From an uncultured Collinsella sp. (GTDB lineage: Bacteria; Actinomycetota; Coriobacteriia; Coriobacteriales; Coriobacteriaceae), in assembly GCA_958405565.1 (NCBI GenBank), contig CATYEN010000007.1, positions 13,505 through 77,504 of the forward strand: DNA of 64,000 nucleotides, read 5' to 3'. The translations under genes were made by a program, and so were the position numbers. The notes beneath the pieces were generated by a model. That model was not told the DNA's origin and searched no databases. It was given only the letters and a program-made list of their open reading frames with translations. How positions within the stretch are numbered: position 1 is the stretch's first letter; every line of letters begins with the position of its first letter. Positions 50,105-58,240 of the stretch are shown here, in pieces.

Positions 50105-51307
50105 ATGAACTCAGAGGAAAGGCGGGCGGCGCGCCGGAAGCGCCGCGAGGAGAAGCGCGCGAAAGCAAAGGCCGAGCGCGTCAAGGCGTGCACGCTTGAG
50201 ACCGTGGCCGACCTTAACAGCCTGTGCAAGGCATCAAAGCAGGCCGCGCGCGGCGTGATGTGGAAGGCGTCCACGCAGCGGTACATGAGAAGCTACCTGC
50301 GCAACGCCGTCCTTTCCCGCCGCGACCTTTTGGAGGGCCGCGACATATGCCGGGGCTTCATACGGTTCGACCTATGGGAGCGCGGCAAGCTGAGGCATAT
50401 CAGCGCCGTGCACTTCCCCGAGCGCGTGGTGCAGAAGTCGCTGTCGCAGAACGCGCTCGTGCCCGCAATCGTGCCCACCCTCATAGCCGCGAACTCCGCG
50501 AACATTAAAGGGCGCGGCACCGACTACGCCCTGAAGCTGCTCAAGCGCCACCTGGCCGACCACTGGAGGCGGCACGGCCGCGAGGGCTACATCCTCCTGG
50601 GCGACTTCTCCGACTACTTCGCGCGCATAGCGCACCAACCCGTCAAAAACCAGGTGGCCTCCGCGCTGCTAGATCCGCGCGTGGTCGCCTTGGAACACCG
50701 TCTGATAGACGCGCAGGGCGATGTGGGCTTGGGGCTGGGCAGCGAGCCGAACCAGATATGCGCCGTGGCCCACCCCAACCGCATCGACCACTATGTGACC
50801 GAGATGCTGCGCCCCGAGGCCTACGGGCGATACATGGACGACTTCTACCTGATACACGAGTCCAAGGGCTACCTGCAGGTATGCCTGCTGCTCATAGAGT
50901 GCAAGTGCGCCGAGCTGGGCATCGAGCTGAACCCGCGCAAGACCCGCGTGGTGAAGCTCACGCGCGGTTTCACGTGGCTGAAGAAGCGCATCTTCTACAC
51001 GGAGACGGGCCGCATAGTCGTGAAGCCGTGCCGAGACTCCATAACGCGGGAGCGCCGCAAGCTCAAGAAGATGGCCCGCATGGTCGCCGATGGCATCATG
51101 ACCCCCGGGCAGGTGGAGCAGAGCTACCAGAGCTGGCGCGGCGGCATGAAGCGGCTGGACGCGCACCGCAGCGTGCGGGCCATGGACGCGCTGTACCGCA
51201 GCCTGTTCGGAAATCCCGCGGGGGGGGTTGCTCAATGCAATCCAAACCTGGAGGCGACACGGATGGGAACATGCCCCTACCCTAGCAACGGAAGGAGCGA
51301 CCCATGA
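50105..51307 (+). CDS. DGR reverse transcriptase
   Basis: 400 residues. Basic N-terminus, then RT motifs: RDICRGFIRFDLWERGKLRHI (motif 1-2), YILLGDFSDYFARI (motif 3), LGSEPNQ at 211-217 (motif 4, the DGR-specific position, usually GxxxSQ), YMDDF at 243-247 (motif 5, catalytic Asp pair), LNPRKTRVVKLTRGFTWLKKR (motifs 6-7) and a thumb ending LDAHRSVRAMDALYRSLFG. ATG 50105 is preferred to GTG 50096. An eight-G run at 51220-51227 lies in the last codons and the 25-residue tail after it is unlike other RTs. Confidence 0.93.
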   Translation: MNSEERRAARRKRREEKRAKAKAERVKACTLETVADLNSLCKASKQAARGVMWKASTQRYMRSYLRNAVLSRRDLLEGRDICRGFIRFDLWERGKLRHISAVHFPERVVQKSLSQNALVPAIVPTLIAANSANIKGRGTDYALKLLKRHLADHWRRHGREGYILLGDFSDYFARIAHQPVKNQVASALLDPRVVALEHRLIDAQGDVGLGLGSEPNQICAVAHPNRIDHYVTEMLRPEAYGRYMDDFYLIHESKGYLQVCLLLIECKCAELGIELNPRKTRVVKLTRGFTWLKKRIFYTETGRIVVKPCRDSITRERRKLKKMARMVADGIMTPGQVEQSYQSWRGGMKRLDAHRSVRAMDALYRSLFGNPAGGVAQCNPNLEATRMGTCPYPSNGRSDP

Positions 51308-51549
51308 CGGAACAGGAAATCGCCGGGGAGATCAACGGCTACAAACAGCAGCTTGAGCAGAGCGACTACAAGGTCATGAAGGCGGTGGAGCGCATCTTCT
51401 CCGCATCATCCATCACCGACCTGCTCTCGGCCATCGCCGCAGCTGCCAAGGAGGTGGCCGAGATCATCTCGCAGCGCCAGACGTGGCGCGACCGCATCAA
51501 CGAGCTGGAGGCCATGGAGCCCGACCAGCCGGAAGCGCCGCAGGAGTAG
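51304..51549 (+). CDS. Small helical phage protein
   Basis: 81 residues, MTEQEIAGEINGYKQQLEQS, coiled coil. It overlaps the RT stop by 4 bp (ATGA). Function unknown; might be the last member of the DGR transcript or a tail/lysis accessory. Confidence 0.65.
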   Translation: MTEQEIAGEINGYKQQLEQSDYKVMKAVERIFSASSITDLLSAIAAAAKEVAEIISQRQTWRDRINELEAMEPDQPEAPQE

Positions 51550-51551
51550 CG

Positions 51552-51635
51552 AGCGCCCCTTCGGGGGCGCTTTTCTTTTGCCCGGCGACACCTCGCGGAC
51601 AATCGCGGCAGCGATTCGAGGAGGTGAGAAAACGA
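51552..51635 (+). terminator. Terminator plus GGCGACAC box, copy 4
   Basis: AGCGCCCC-TTCG-GGGGCGCT stem (51552-51571) with TTTTCTTTT, then TGCCCGGCGACAC (51579-51591) and GACAAT. Nearly identical to copy 2. It precedes the lysis genes. Confidence 0.75.
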
Positions 51636-52049
51636 ATGACCGACGTGCTGGAAATCTTCGCGCCGTACGGCCCCGGGTCGCTTTTCGGCGCGCTGCTCGT
51701 CCTGGTGGTCCTGTATTTCGGCAAGCAGTTCCTCGAAGAGTTCAAGGCCCAAAACGAGCGCAAGGCGAACATCGACCTCAAGCGCGAGGAGCGAAAGCAG
51801 GACGAGGTGAACGAGCGGGCGCAGCGCGACCGCGAGCGCAGCCAGATGGAGGGCCGCATCGCCGCGCAGATGGAGCGCAGTAACGCGCTGATGGAGGCCA
51901 TGAAGGCGCTCATGGAGTCCGTCGTGACCTCCAACGAGGTGCTGCACGCCGACCTGGCGAACAGCCAGGCGCGCAGCCAGGGCATGGCGGCGAAGGTCGA
52001 CCACATCGCCGACCGCGTCGACCTGCTCTACAAGGAATCGGCTCGATAG
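51636..52049 (+). CDS. Membrane-anchored coiled-coil protein, possible lysis accessory
   Basis: 137 residues: one N-terminal membrane segment (FGALLVLVVLYFGKQF, about 16-31) and a long cytoplasmic coiled coil. Stands before the holin, so it may be a second holin-like or regulatory protein. GGAGGTGAGAAAACGA precedes the ATG. Confidence 0.68.
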   Translation: MTDVLEIFAPYGPGSLFGALLVLVVLYFGKQFLEEFKAQNERKANIDLKREERKQDEVNERAQRDRERSQMEGRIAAQMERSNALMEAMKALMESVVTSNEVLHADLANSQARSQGMAAKVDHIADRVDLLYKESAR

Positions 52050-52062
52050 AAAGGAATCCGAA

Positions 52063-52368
52063 ATGACAGAAATGCAAGCAATCGCAGCCATCGTGCTGTC
52101 TTTCGCCGTGCCGTTCGCGGTGCAGCTGATCAAGACCGAGGCCATGACCGGCAAGGCCGCGCGCATCCTGGCGCTGGGCTGCTCGCTCCTGGCGGGCGTC
52201 GTGACCGGCTTCGTGGGCGGCGTGCCTGCAGACCCGGGCGCATGGGTCACGTGCGCCTTCGCCGTGGTAGGCGGCGTGCAGGCGGCCTACACGCTGTTCA
52301 AGTCGGTAGGCATCACATCCAAGTGGCTCGACGCCCTGCTGGGCGTGACCGTAGGCGGGAAGGAGTAG
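52063..52368 (+). CDS. Holin
   Basis: 101 residues with three hydrophobic segments (IAAIVLSFAVPFAVQLI; ILALGCSLLAGVVTGFVGG; TCAFAVVGGVQAAYTLF) and a short charged tail. It lies directly upstream of the amidase, so holin is the natural reading. AAAGGAATCCGAA precedes the ATG. Confidence 0.78.
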   Translation: MTEMQAIAAIVLSFAVPFAVQLIKTEAMTGKAARILALGCSLLAGVVTGFVGGVPADPGAWVTCAFAVVGGVQAAYTLFKSVGITSKWLDALLGVTVGGKE

Positions 52369-52371
52369 GCA

Positions 52372-53184
52372 ATGGCTAAACTGTTCATCATCTGCGGCCA
52401 CGGCGCCGGCGACCCCGGCTGCTGCGCAGGCGGCTACACCGAGGCCGAGCGCGTTCGCGCCCTGGGCCAGCGAATCAAGGAACTGGGCGGTTCCGAGGTC
52501 GAGCTGGGCGATACGTCCCGCAACTGGTACGCCGACGGCGGGCTTAACCGCCTGAGCACCGACGCGCCGGTGGTGGAGCTGCACATGGACGCCAGCGGCA
52601 TCGCCACGGCCCACGGCGCGCACGTCATCATCAAGGAGGGCTTCGAGCCTGACGAGTACGACAATGCGCTGGCCGACAGGCTGGCGGCGTTCATGCCCGG
52701 GCGCTCCGAGAAGCTGGTGCGCCGTTCCGACCTCGCGAACCCGAACCGAGCCGCCGCGCGCGGCATCAACTACCGCCTGTGCGAGAACGGGTTCATCGAC
52801 AACGACGGCGACCGCGAGAAGTTCAACGGCAACCTGGACGAGCTGGCGCGCATCTACCTGGAATGCTTCGGCATCGCTGCCGGAAGCGCCCCCGCAGCCG
52901 TCCCGCAGCCGCAACCCGCGCAGCAGGAAACGACCGAGAACTTCGGCGGCACCTACCGCTGCACTGTGAACTACCTGCGCGTGCGCGACGCCCCCGGCCT
53001 GGGCGGCACCGAGGTGGCGCACTATTCCAGCGGCGAGACCGTGGCGTTGGATAACTGGTACAAGATCGCCGACGGCTACGTGTGGGGCCGATACACGGGC
53101 TACAGCGGCGCAACGCGCTACATCGCCGTGGGCAAGGCCACGGGCAAGCCAGAGGCCGACGACTATCTGGTGAAGGTGGGATAG
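52372..53184 (+). CDS. Endolysin: N-acetylmuramoyl-L-alanine amidase with SH3-like domain
   Basis: 270 residues. Cuts the peptidoglycan stem from MurNAc. Amidase_3-type zinc site: H10 in CGHGAGDPG, Glu in YTEAER, His in VELHMDAS, catalytic Glu in RLCENGFIDN. A Pro/Gln linker (about 175-187) leads to a C-terminal bacterial SH3 domain (RCTVNYLRVRDAPG...GYVWGRYTGYSG) that binds the wall. Confidence 0.9.
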   Translation: MAKLFIICGHGAGDPGCCAGGYTEAERVRALGQRIKELGGSEVELGDTSRNWYADGGLNRLSTDAPVVELHMDASGIATAHGAHVIIKEGFEPDEYDNALADRLAAFMPGRSEKLVRRSDLANPNRAAARGINYRLCENGFIDNDGDREKFNGNLDELARIYLECFGIAAGSAPAAVPQPQPAQQETTENFGGTYRCTVNYLRVRDAPGLGGTEVAHYSSGETVALDNWYKIADGYVWGRYTGYSGATRYIAVGKATGKPEADDYLVKVG

Positions 53185-53187
53185 GCC

Positions 53188-53499
53188 ATGCCGTACCCGA
53201 GCCCCGCAGACGAGGAGCGCAACGGCGGGTGCGGCCCCATCCTCGCGGCGGTCGTCCTGCTGTTCATCGTTCTGGCCGCCGCCAGCTGCGCGTCGCAGGC
53301 CATGGGAGCGCAGGACATGACCGTGAGGCCAGCCCGCACGGACGGCCCCATATACGACCTGCCCGAGGGCATCGGCCAGGAGATCGTGTGCGACGAGCAC
53401 AACCGCGAGTACCTGCTGCTTACCACCGAGCAGGGCGGCGTGTTCCTCATGCCGTATATGGACGAGGACGGCGAGCAGGAGATCATGCCGCAGGCCTAG
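53188..53499 (+). CDS. Membrane or lipoprotein of the lysis region
   Basis: 103 residues. Hydrophobic segment GPILAAVVLLFIVLAAASC (about 16-34) ending in AASC, a possible lipobox, followed by an extracellular-type acidic domain. Could be a lysogenic conversion or exclusion lipoprotein. It is the last prophage gene. Confidence 0.68.
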   Translation: MPYPSPADEERNGGCGPILAAVVLLFIVLAAASCASQAMGAQDMTVRPARTDGPIYDLPEGIGQEIVCDEHNREYLLLTTEQGGVFLMPYMDEDGEQEIMPQA

Positions 53500-53503
53500 A
53501 ACG

Positions 53504-53538
53504 CAAAGAAGCCGCCCCGTATGGAGCGGCTTCTTTCT
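53504..53538. terminator. Bidirectional terminator at the prophage right end
   Basis: AAAGAAGCCGC/GCGGCTTCTTT stem with a short loop and T-runs on both strands, between the last phage gene and tmRNA. Confidence 0.8.
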
Positions 53539-53604
53539 ATCTGACGAGCAATACGAACGCCCGCCTAACGACGAACACGCGTATGTGTTCGCCTACTGAA
53601 CAGT

Positions 53605-53968
53605 TGGTGGAGGCGCGGAGAATCGAACTCCGGTCCACGAAAGCCCCCTGATTGGCATCTCCAAGCTCAGTCGCTGGTTTCGTCTCGGACGCTTTGCGCG
53701 CAGCGACACGCTCGCGGCGTCCTAACCGGTTCGGTCTTAGCCCGCGCCATACCGATTACGTGCGCGGGAGCATTCCCCTAAAATGACGTCGCGCCGGTGT
53801 CGGGGAAATCACCGGGTTGACGCGCCGCTATAAATTAAGCAGCGAGAGCCATAGGCTCAAAAGAAGAGTTGTTGTCAATTCAATTTGACGGTACCCCTGT
53901 TTAACGAGGCGAGGAGACCTCGGCTTGCTTCCTCTCTCAGAGCTATCGTGTCGAAACCAGTCGCCCCC
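53605..53968 (-). ncRNA. ssrA: Transfer-messenger RNA
   Basis: 364 nt, rescues stalled ribosomes. 5' GGGGGCGACTGGTTTCGAC at 53968 and 3' CGCCTCCACCA at 53605 form the acceptor stem, and GGAGTTCGATTCTCC is the T-arm. The tag frame (53876 down to 53835) reads DNNSSFEPMALAA then TAA. The 3' end is intact. The prophage begins within about 65 bp of it. Confidence 0.95.
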
Positions 53969-54207
53969 GGATGTTGGGAAAGTCTGGATGGTATCGGGCC
54001 TGCAAACACCCGATAACCGTCGACTTTTCAAGGAACACGCGGGGTGAGCCCCGCTCGTGGATAGCTATCTTACCACGTTCTAAAGGCAGACAGCTGCTCT
54101 ATGCACGAGCTGTGAAGACCCTAATGTGCACCATACTTCGCACTTTTGCTACCGATCGCGTCACGTATATTTTCGCCAAGCAAAATTGACCCGTCGAAAG
54201 GACCGTT

Positions 54208-54642
54208 ATGGATACCAAGCAGCAACTCGTCAATGCCCTCGCCGGCCTGGGCTCAACCATTACCGAAGCCATGGATGTCATCGAAGGCTTTGTACCGTGC
54301 GGACATCCCGCCCTCACGGTATCGAACGCACTCGTCGCGCTGGACGCTGACGATGACGCAGCTCTCGCCCAGCAGCTTGAGACCGTCGGGGGCTTTATCG
54401 ACCACGTGAGTGAGAACCGCGGCGTGACCGCCTACCACGGCATCGAGGTCGAGCTCGCGGGCCCCAAGGCCGATCTGCTCGCAGCAATCCGCGAGATAGG
54501 CGCCCTTATGCAGACCGCAGGCGTCAAGAACACCCAGGTCAACGAGTGGGTCTACCGCAGTCTGGCAGCACTCGACAGCTCCGACGAAAAGGCAGCCGAA
54601 AAGCTCGCAGAAAGTCCCGCCATTAAGGCCGAGCTTTTGTAA
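54208..54642 (+). CDS. Host protein of unknown function
   Basis: 144 residues, MDTKQQLVNALAGLGSTITE, predicted helical and acidic. GAAAGGACCGTT precedes the ATG. No domain recognised. It is a single gene between tmRNA and the toxin-antitoxin pair. Confidence 0.75.
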   Translation: MDTKQQLVNALAGLGSTITEAMDVIEGFVPCGHPALTVSNALVALDADDDAALAQQLETVGGFIDHVSENRGVTAYHGIEVELAGPKADLLAAIREIGALMQTAGVKNTQVNEWVYRSLAALDSSDEKAAEKLAESPAIKAELL

Positions 54643-54700
54643 ATAGCAGACGCGGGCCCCTTGGCGCATCGTCGTCCAAGAGGCCCGCAAACAGTTCGCG

Positions 54701-55216
54701 TCAACCGATAGCCGCGCCGCCGCGTTCGGCCAAAGCAAGAATCGGCATCATTTGACGAGGTGTCTTTGCTGCAAGATCGGCATGTTCGAGCAGTTTGCGA
54801 TCGTTGGTCACCAAGTAATCAACCTGGGCGCGTTTGCATGCGGCGAGTACCAAATTGTCCTCGTAATCGCGATGGAGCGCTAAATATTTGTCGGCCAGCC
54901 AAAGGTCCGACGCATCTGCACCCACGGCCGTGGCGTTTTCGGTCATGTTCCGAACAAACGCCAACGCCGCATCGCCAATTGCACGGGCAGACGCCTCGTC
55001 GAGCGCTCCCCCGTTGGCAAGAACGCTGCGCTTTAATTCGTGCTGGACAACGTACAGCACGTCCTTGGCGATATGCACCGGAAAGAACAGCAATGCCCCC
55101 GTCTCCGTCGCCTGACTAATAAACGCACGCGCGGCAAGCGACTCGGCATGATCGGCGCAAAACGAATCGACCCATACGTTGGCATCCACCATTATTTTGA
55201 GGGGAGCCCCGCTCAC
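54701..55216 (-). CDS. PIN-domain ribonuclease (VapC-like toxin)
   Basis: 171 residues. PIN fold with acidic residues in IMVDANVWVD (N-terminal Asp), DYEDNLVLAACKRAQVDYLVTNDRKLL (DxxxN... and TND). Probably an RNA-cleaving toxin held by the antitoxin upstream; the pair overlaps as ATGA. Confidence 0.83.
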   Translation of the reverse strand: MSGAPLKIMVDANVWVDSFCADHAESLAARAFISQATETGALLFFPVHIAKDVLYVVQHELKRSVLANGGALDEASARAIGDAALAFVRNMTENATAVGADASDLWLADKYLALHRDYEDNLVLAACKRAQVDYLVTNDRKLLEHADLAAKTPRQMMPILALAERGGAAIG

Positions 55217-55566
55217 TGGATCATCCCCTTTTGGCGATAATGCTCATCCATGGCGTCGGAATAGATTGTGTCCCAATCGCGATCGTCGGATACGGGCGAC
55301 GTATCGATACCCAGGTCCGCGTAAAGCTGATCTGCCGCCGCCCATGATGCGGCGAACGGAGTATCGGGCGCGACGGTCTGCCGCCGGTCGTCGACGGCCG
55401 CAAGCACTTCCTCGCACTGCCCGCCACCCTGCGCGACCTTGGCCACCACCTTTTTGATGAGCTCGGGCAGTGACCCGCCCGAAAGCCGCAGCGCTTCCTC
55501 GGCGCGCTCTTTAACCGAGCGATCTACGCGAACATTCACCTGCGCCATGCTGCCAACGGTAGCCAT
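55213..55566 (-). CDS. RelB/DinJ-type antitoxin
   Basis: 117 residues. MAQVNVRVDRSVKERAEEALRLSG is a ribbon-helix-helix DNA-binding start; the rest would wrap the toxin. ATG 55566 with GAAGGTGAGG upstream is chosen; ATG at MAQVNV is possible. First gene of the pair. Pairing of a RelB-type antitoxin with a PIN toxin is less usual. Confidence 0.8.
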   Translation of the reverse strand: MATVGSMAQVNVRVDRSVKERAEEALRLSGGSLPELIKKVVAKVAQGGGQCEEVLAAVDDRRQTVAPDTPFAASWAAADQLYADLGIDTSPVSDDRDWDTIYSDAMDEHYRQKGMIQ

Positions 55567-55629
55567 CTCAACCTCACCTTCAGCATTTGCTAGCTCTGCT
55601 AGCACGAGCATATATCCGAGCTAACATCT

Positions 55630-55690
55630 CGTCAAACAAAAGAAGGCCTGCACCCTGGCGGCTGCGGCGCCGCCAGGGTGCAGGCCATTT
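55630..55690 (-). terminator. Terminator of the metal ATPase operon
   Basis: Perfect 18-bp stem (55645-55662/55669-55686) with a 6-base loop. On the minus strand TTCTTTTGTTTG follows. Confidence 0.88.
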
Positions 55691-55705
55691 ACTCAATCGA
55701 AAACG

Positions 55706-57781
55706 CTAACGCAGGTACGCCTTCGCGTTGCTCAGACTGTAGGCAATCGTCGAGCCGTTGTGCAGCAGTGACGACGTCTGCGGGGTAATCGCGCCGGTAA
55801 TACCCAATGCCAACAGCGCCGAGTTGGTGAGCATCACCTTAGAGTAGGAGCTCGTCAGACGATCAATGAGGCCCTGGCTCATGCGGCGCAAACGCACGAT
55901 CGCGGCCAGATCCGTGTCGGTCAGGATGATATCGGCGACCTCCTTGGCGATGTCGCTTCCGCCACCCATTGCCAGCCCCACGTCGGCCAAACCGAGTGCC
56001 GGCGAATCGTTGACGCCGTCGCCCACCATGGCAACGTGGCGCCCCTCACCCTTAATGCGCTCCACATAGGCGTACTTGTCCTCGGGCAGCAGCTCAGCCT
56101 TAAACTCGTCGACACCTGCCTCGCGAGCAATGCGCTCGGCCGTGCGCTCGGAGTCGCCCGTGAGCATGACCACGTGTTTAACGCCCAACGCGTGCAAGTC
56201 GGCGATGGCCTCGCGGACCCCGGGCTTAAGCGGGTCCTCGATGCCGAGCACGCCCACGACCGTACCATCGACCGCCAGATACAGCGGCGACAGGCCCTGC
56301 ATCTGGGACTCGATTTGCTCCTTGATGTCGGAATCGAGCTGCGCGCTCTCGTCCTCGAATACAAAGTGCGCTGAACCGATGATGGCGCGACGCCCTTCGA
56401 TGGACGAAGCGATGCCGTGCGCCACGATGTACTCGACGGCAGCATGGCGTTCGCGGTGCTCGAGCCCGCGCTCACGTGCCGCATTGACCACGGCACGCGC
56501 CACCGGATGCGGGAAATGCTCCTCCAAGCAAGCGGAAAGGCGCAGGATCTCGTCCTCGCTCCAGCCGTCGGTGGTGAGTACACAGGCAAGACGCGGCTGC
56601 GCCTCGGTGAGCGTGCCGGTCTTATCAAACACAATGGTGTCGGCCTTGGCAAACGACTCAAAGTACTTTGCGCCCTTGACCATGACGCCCATCTTAGCGG
56701 CGTCGCTCATGGCAGTCATGACGGCAACGGAACCCGTGAGCTTGAGCGCGCACGAGTAGTCGACCATCAGCGCCGCCGAGGTCTTGATAAGGCTGCGCGT
56801 AGTGAGCGCGACCAGGCCCGCAAGCAGGAAGTTCCACGGGACGATCTTGTTGGCGAGGTCCTCCATATGCGACTGGCCCTCGGACTTGAGCGAGTCGGCC
56901 GTCTGCACGAGCGAGACGATTGAGCGCAGTTTGGTTTGCGCCGTATTGGCGCGCACACGCACCAAGATGCTGCCGTCTTCCACGACGGTGCCGGCGAACA
57001 CGTCGTCGCCCACGCTGCGCTCGACGGCCAACGGCTCGCCGGTCAGGGTCGCCTGGTTGACCATAGCGCTCCCCTGCTCGACAACACCGTCGATGCAAAT
57101 GGACATGCCGGTGCGCACGGCGACCAAATCGCCGGGTTCAAGCTCGGTAGCGGCAACGCTCACCTCGGTGTCGCCGACGACCTTTTGCGCTTTGTCGGGC
57201 ACATCGAGCAGCGAGTTGATGAGCTCGTTTTCGCTCATGGCGCGGGTGTAGTCCTCGAGCAGCTCGCCCACGTTGAGCAGGAACATCGTCTGCCCCGCGG
57301 TGTCGACATCACGCTTGACGAACGAAATGCCGATGGCCGAAGCGTCGAGCACAGGAACGGTCAGGCGTGGCTGCGCCAGCTCATGAAGGGCAGCGCGCAA
57401 AAATGCCATGTAACCGGCCACGACAAACACCGCACGCAGCGGCGTAGGCAAGAACCAGCGGCGCGCGTAGTGGGCGCCGATAAGTGTGGCAAGATCCATG
57501 ACGAGCTTGTGCTTGCGTGGCTCGAGTTGCATCACGTAGCCCGACTTGGCATCGGCGATAGCTTGAGCATCGAGTGCGCCTAGGGCGTCGAGCACGCTTG
57601 CGCGGCGCGGCTCGTCGTACTCCAGCGCCATCTGGCCAATGCGGCCATACACGCGCACCTTGTGCACGCCATCGATGTCGCCGCCAAGCTTAAGAAGTGC
57701 ATCGAGATCGCTCTCTGGCACAGGACCCGCCAATTGAAGACGGGTCCTGCCGGGGATCTCGCTAATAATCGAGAATCTCAT
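55706..57781 (-). CDS. P1B-type metal-transporting ATPase
   Basis: 691 residues. Phosphorylation site DKTGTLT (D386), HP motif EEHFPHPVARA, TGES-type loop TLTGEPL and GDGVNDSPAL. The metal site in the membrane, CPC in copper pumps, reads DYSCALKL here, pointing to another metal (Mn, Zn or Fe). The N-terminal roughly 90 residues form a small domain (PGRTRLQL, HKVRVYGRIG) without CxxC. Cotranscribed after a small DUF6110-type gene. Confidence 0.9.
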   Translation of the reverse strand: MRFSIISEIPGRTRLQLAGPVPESDLDALLKLGGDIDGVHKVRVYGRIGQMALEYDEPRRASVLDALGALDAQAIADAKSGYVMQLEPRKHKLVMDLATLIGAHYARRWFLPTPLRAVFVVAGYMAFLRAALHELAQPRLTVPVLDASAIGISFVKRDVDTAGQTMFLLNVGELLEDYTRAMSENELINSLLDVPDKAQKVVGDTEVSVAATELEPGDLVAVRTGMSICIDGVVEQGSAMVNQATLTGEPLAVERSVGDDVFAGTVVEDGSILVRVRANTAQTKLRSIVSLVQTADSLKSEGQSHMEDLANKIVPWNFLLAGLVALTTRSLIKTSAALMVDYSCALKLTGSVAVMTAMSDAAKMGVMVKGAKYFESFAKADTIVFDKTGTLTEAQPRLACVLTTDGWSEDEILRLSACLEEHFPHPVARAVVNAARERGLEHRERHAAVEYIVAHGIASSIEGRRAIIGSAHFVFEDESAQLDSDIKEQIESQMQGLSPLYLAVDGTVVGVLGIEDPLKPGVREAIADLHALGVKHVVMLTGDSERTAERIAREAGVDEFKAELLPEDKYAYVERIKGEGRHVAMVGDGVNDSPALGLADVGLAMGGGSDIAKEVADIILTDTDLAAIVRLRRMSQGLIDRLTSSYSKVMLTNSALLALGITGAITPQTSSLLHNGSTIAYSLSNAKAYLR

Positions 57782-57799
57782 AGTTTGTGCCTGGAAGCG

Positions 57800-58045
57800 T
57801 TACTCGGCTGCCTCGTCAGCAGCGGCCTCGCTCTGGGTGATGTAGGCCGCCTCGGCAACCATGTCGTCGACATTAGCCTTGGCCTGCTCGACCATGTCCT
57901 GGTAGCCGTTCTTGATGCGCATGCCGCACGCGATACCCTGCACGCAGGCATTCTTGACCGGAGCGCTGGTAAGCAGCTTGATGCCGGCCGTGCCAAGCAG
58001 AAAACCGCCACCAACAAGCAGGGTGTTAAACGTCGACTTTTTCAT
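57800..58045 (-). CDS. DUF6110-type small membrane-associated protein
   Basis: 81 residues, MKKSTFNTLLVGGGFLLGTAGIKLL with one N-terminal hydrophobic segment, and an acidic tail. 18 bp upstream of the metal ATPase, where such proteins are often found. AAGGGAGAAGCAAC precedes the ATG; a longer frame from 58105 is less likely. Confidence 0.75.
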   Translation of the reverse strand: MKKSTFNTLLVGGGFLLGTAGIKLLTSAPVKNACVQGIACGMRIKNGYQDMVEQAKANVDDMVAEAAYITQSEAAADEAAE

Positions 58046-58215
58046 GTTGCTTCTCCCTTTTGCCGCATTGGACGCGGCATGGTGCTTCAGCACCCGAGTA
58101 AACAAGTTTGCTCGAGCACGCTTTTGAAATATCTCAATTTTATCTAACTATCTAGGTCAGCCATGGCTAACCTTTTGAAAATTAACGATGCGGAGTAACC
58201 GATTGTCAATGTGAG

Positions 58216-58232
58216 AAAGGGACTGTCCCTTT
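58216..58232 (-). terminator. Short palindrome after the ABC exporter
   Basis: AAAGGGACTGTCCCTTT, a near-perfect palindrome 9 bp past the ABC gene stop. It is a possible terminator stem without a T-run. Confidence 0.35.
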
Positions 58233-58240
58233 GCCCCTTC

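Larger units (their letters stand above)
17597..53540. mobile_element. Complete siphovirus-like prophage carrying a DGR
   Basis: A continuous phage genome: lysogeny, early, packaging, head, tail, retroelement and lysis modules in standard order. All genes from 20591 to 53499 run rightward. GC is higher than in the flanking host genes, and ATA isoleucine codons are common inside but nearly absent outside. The right end falls between the last lysis-region gene (53499) and the tmRNA 3' end (53605). The left end falls between the patatin start (17332) and the integrase. The att core was not resolved. No essential structural gene is missing, so it looks intact. Confidence 0.9.

Noticed and set aside
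49557..50108. Open frame running across the template repeat
   Set aside because: It follows the TR by chance (WVRPRP-like reading of the template) and has no start signal; the region is non-coding DGR RNA.
51220..51227. Eight-G run in RT as a phase switch
   Set aside because: All RT motifs lie upstream and only a poorly conserved tail would change, so a functional switch is not supported.
53605..53968. tmRNA as the insertion target with duplicated 3' end
   Set aside because: The T-arm-like copy at the left end is inverted and lacks CCTCCACCA, and the integrase is a serine type that does not usually use tRNA or tmRNA ends.
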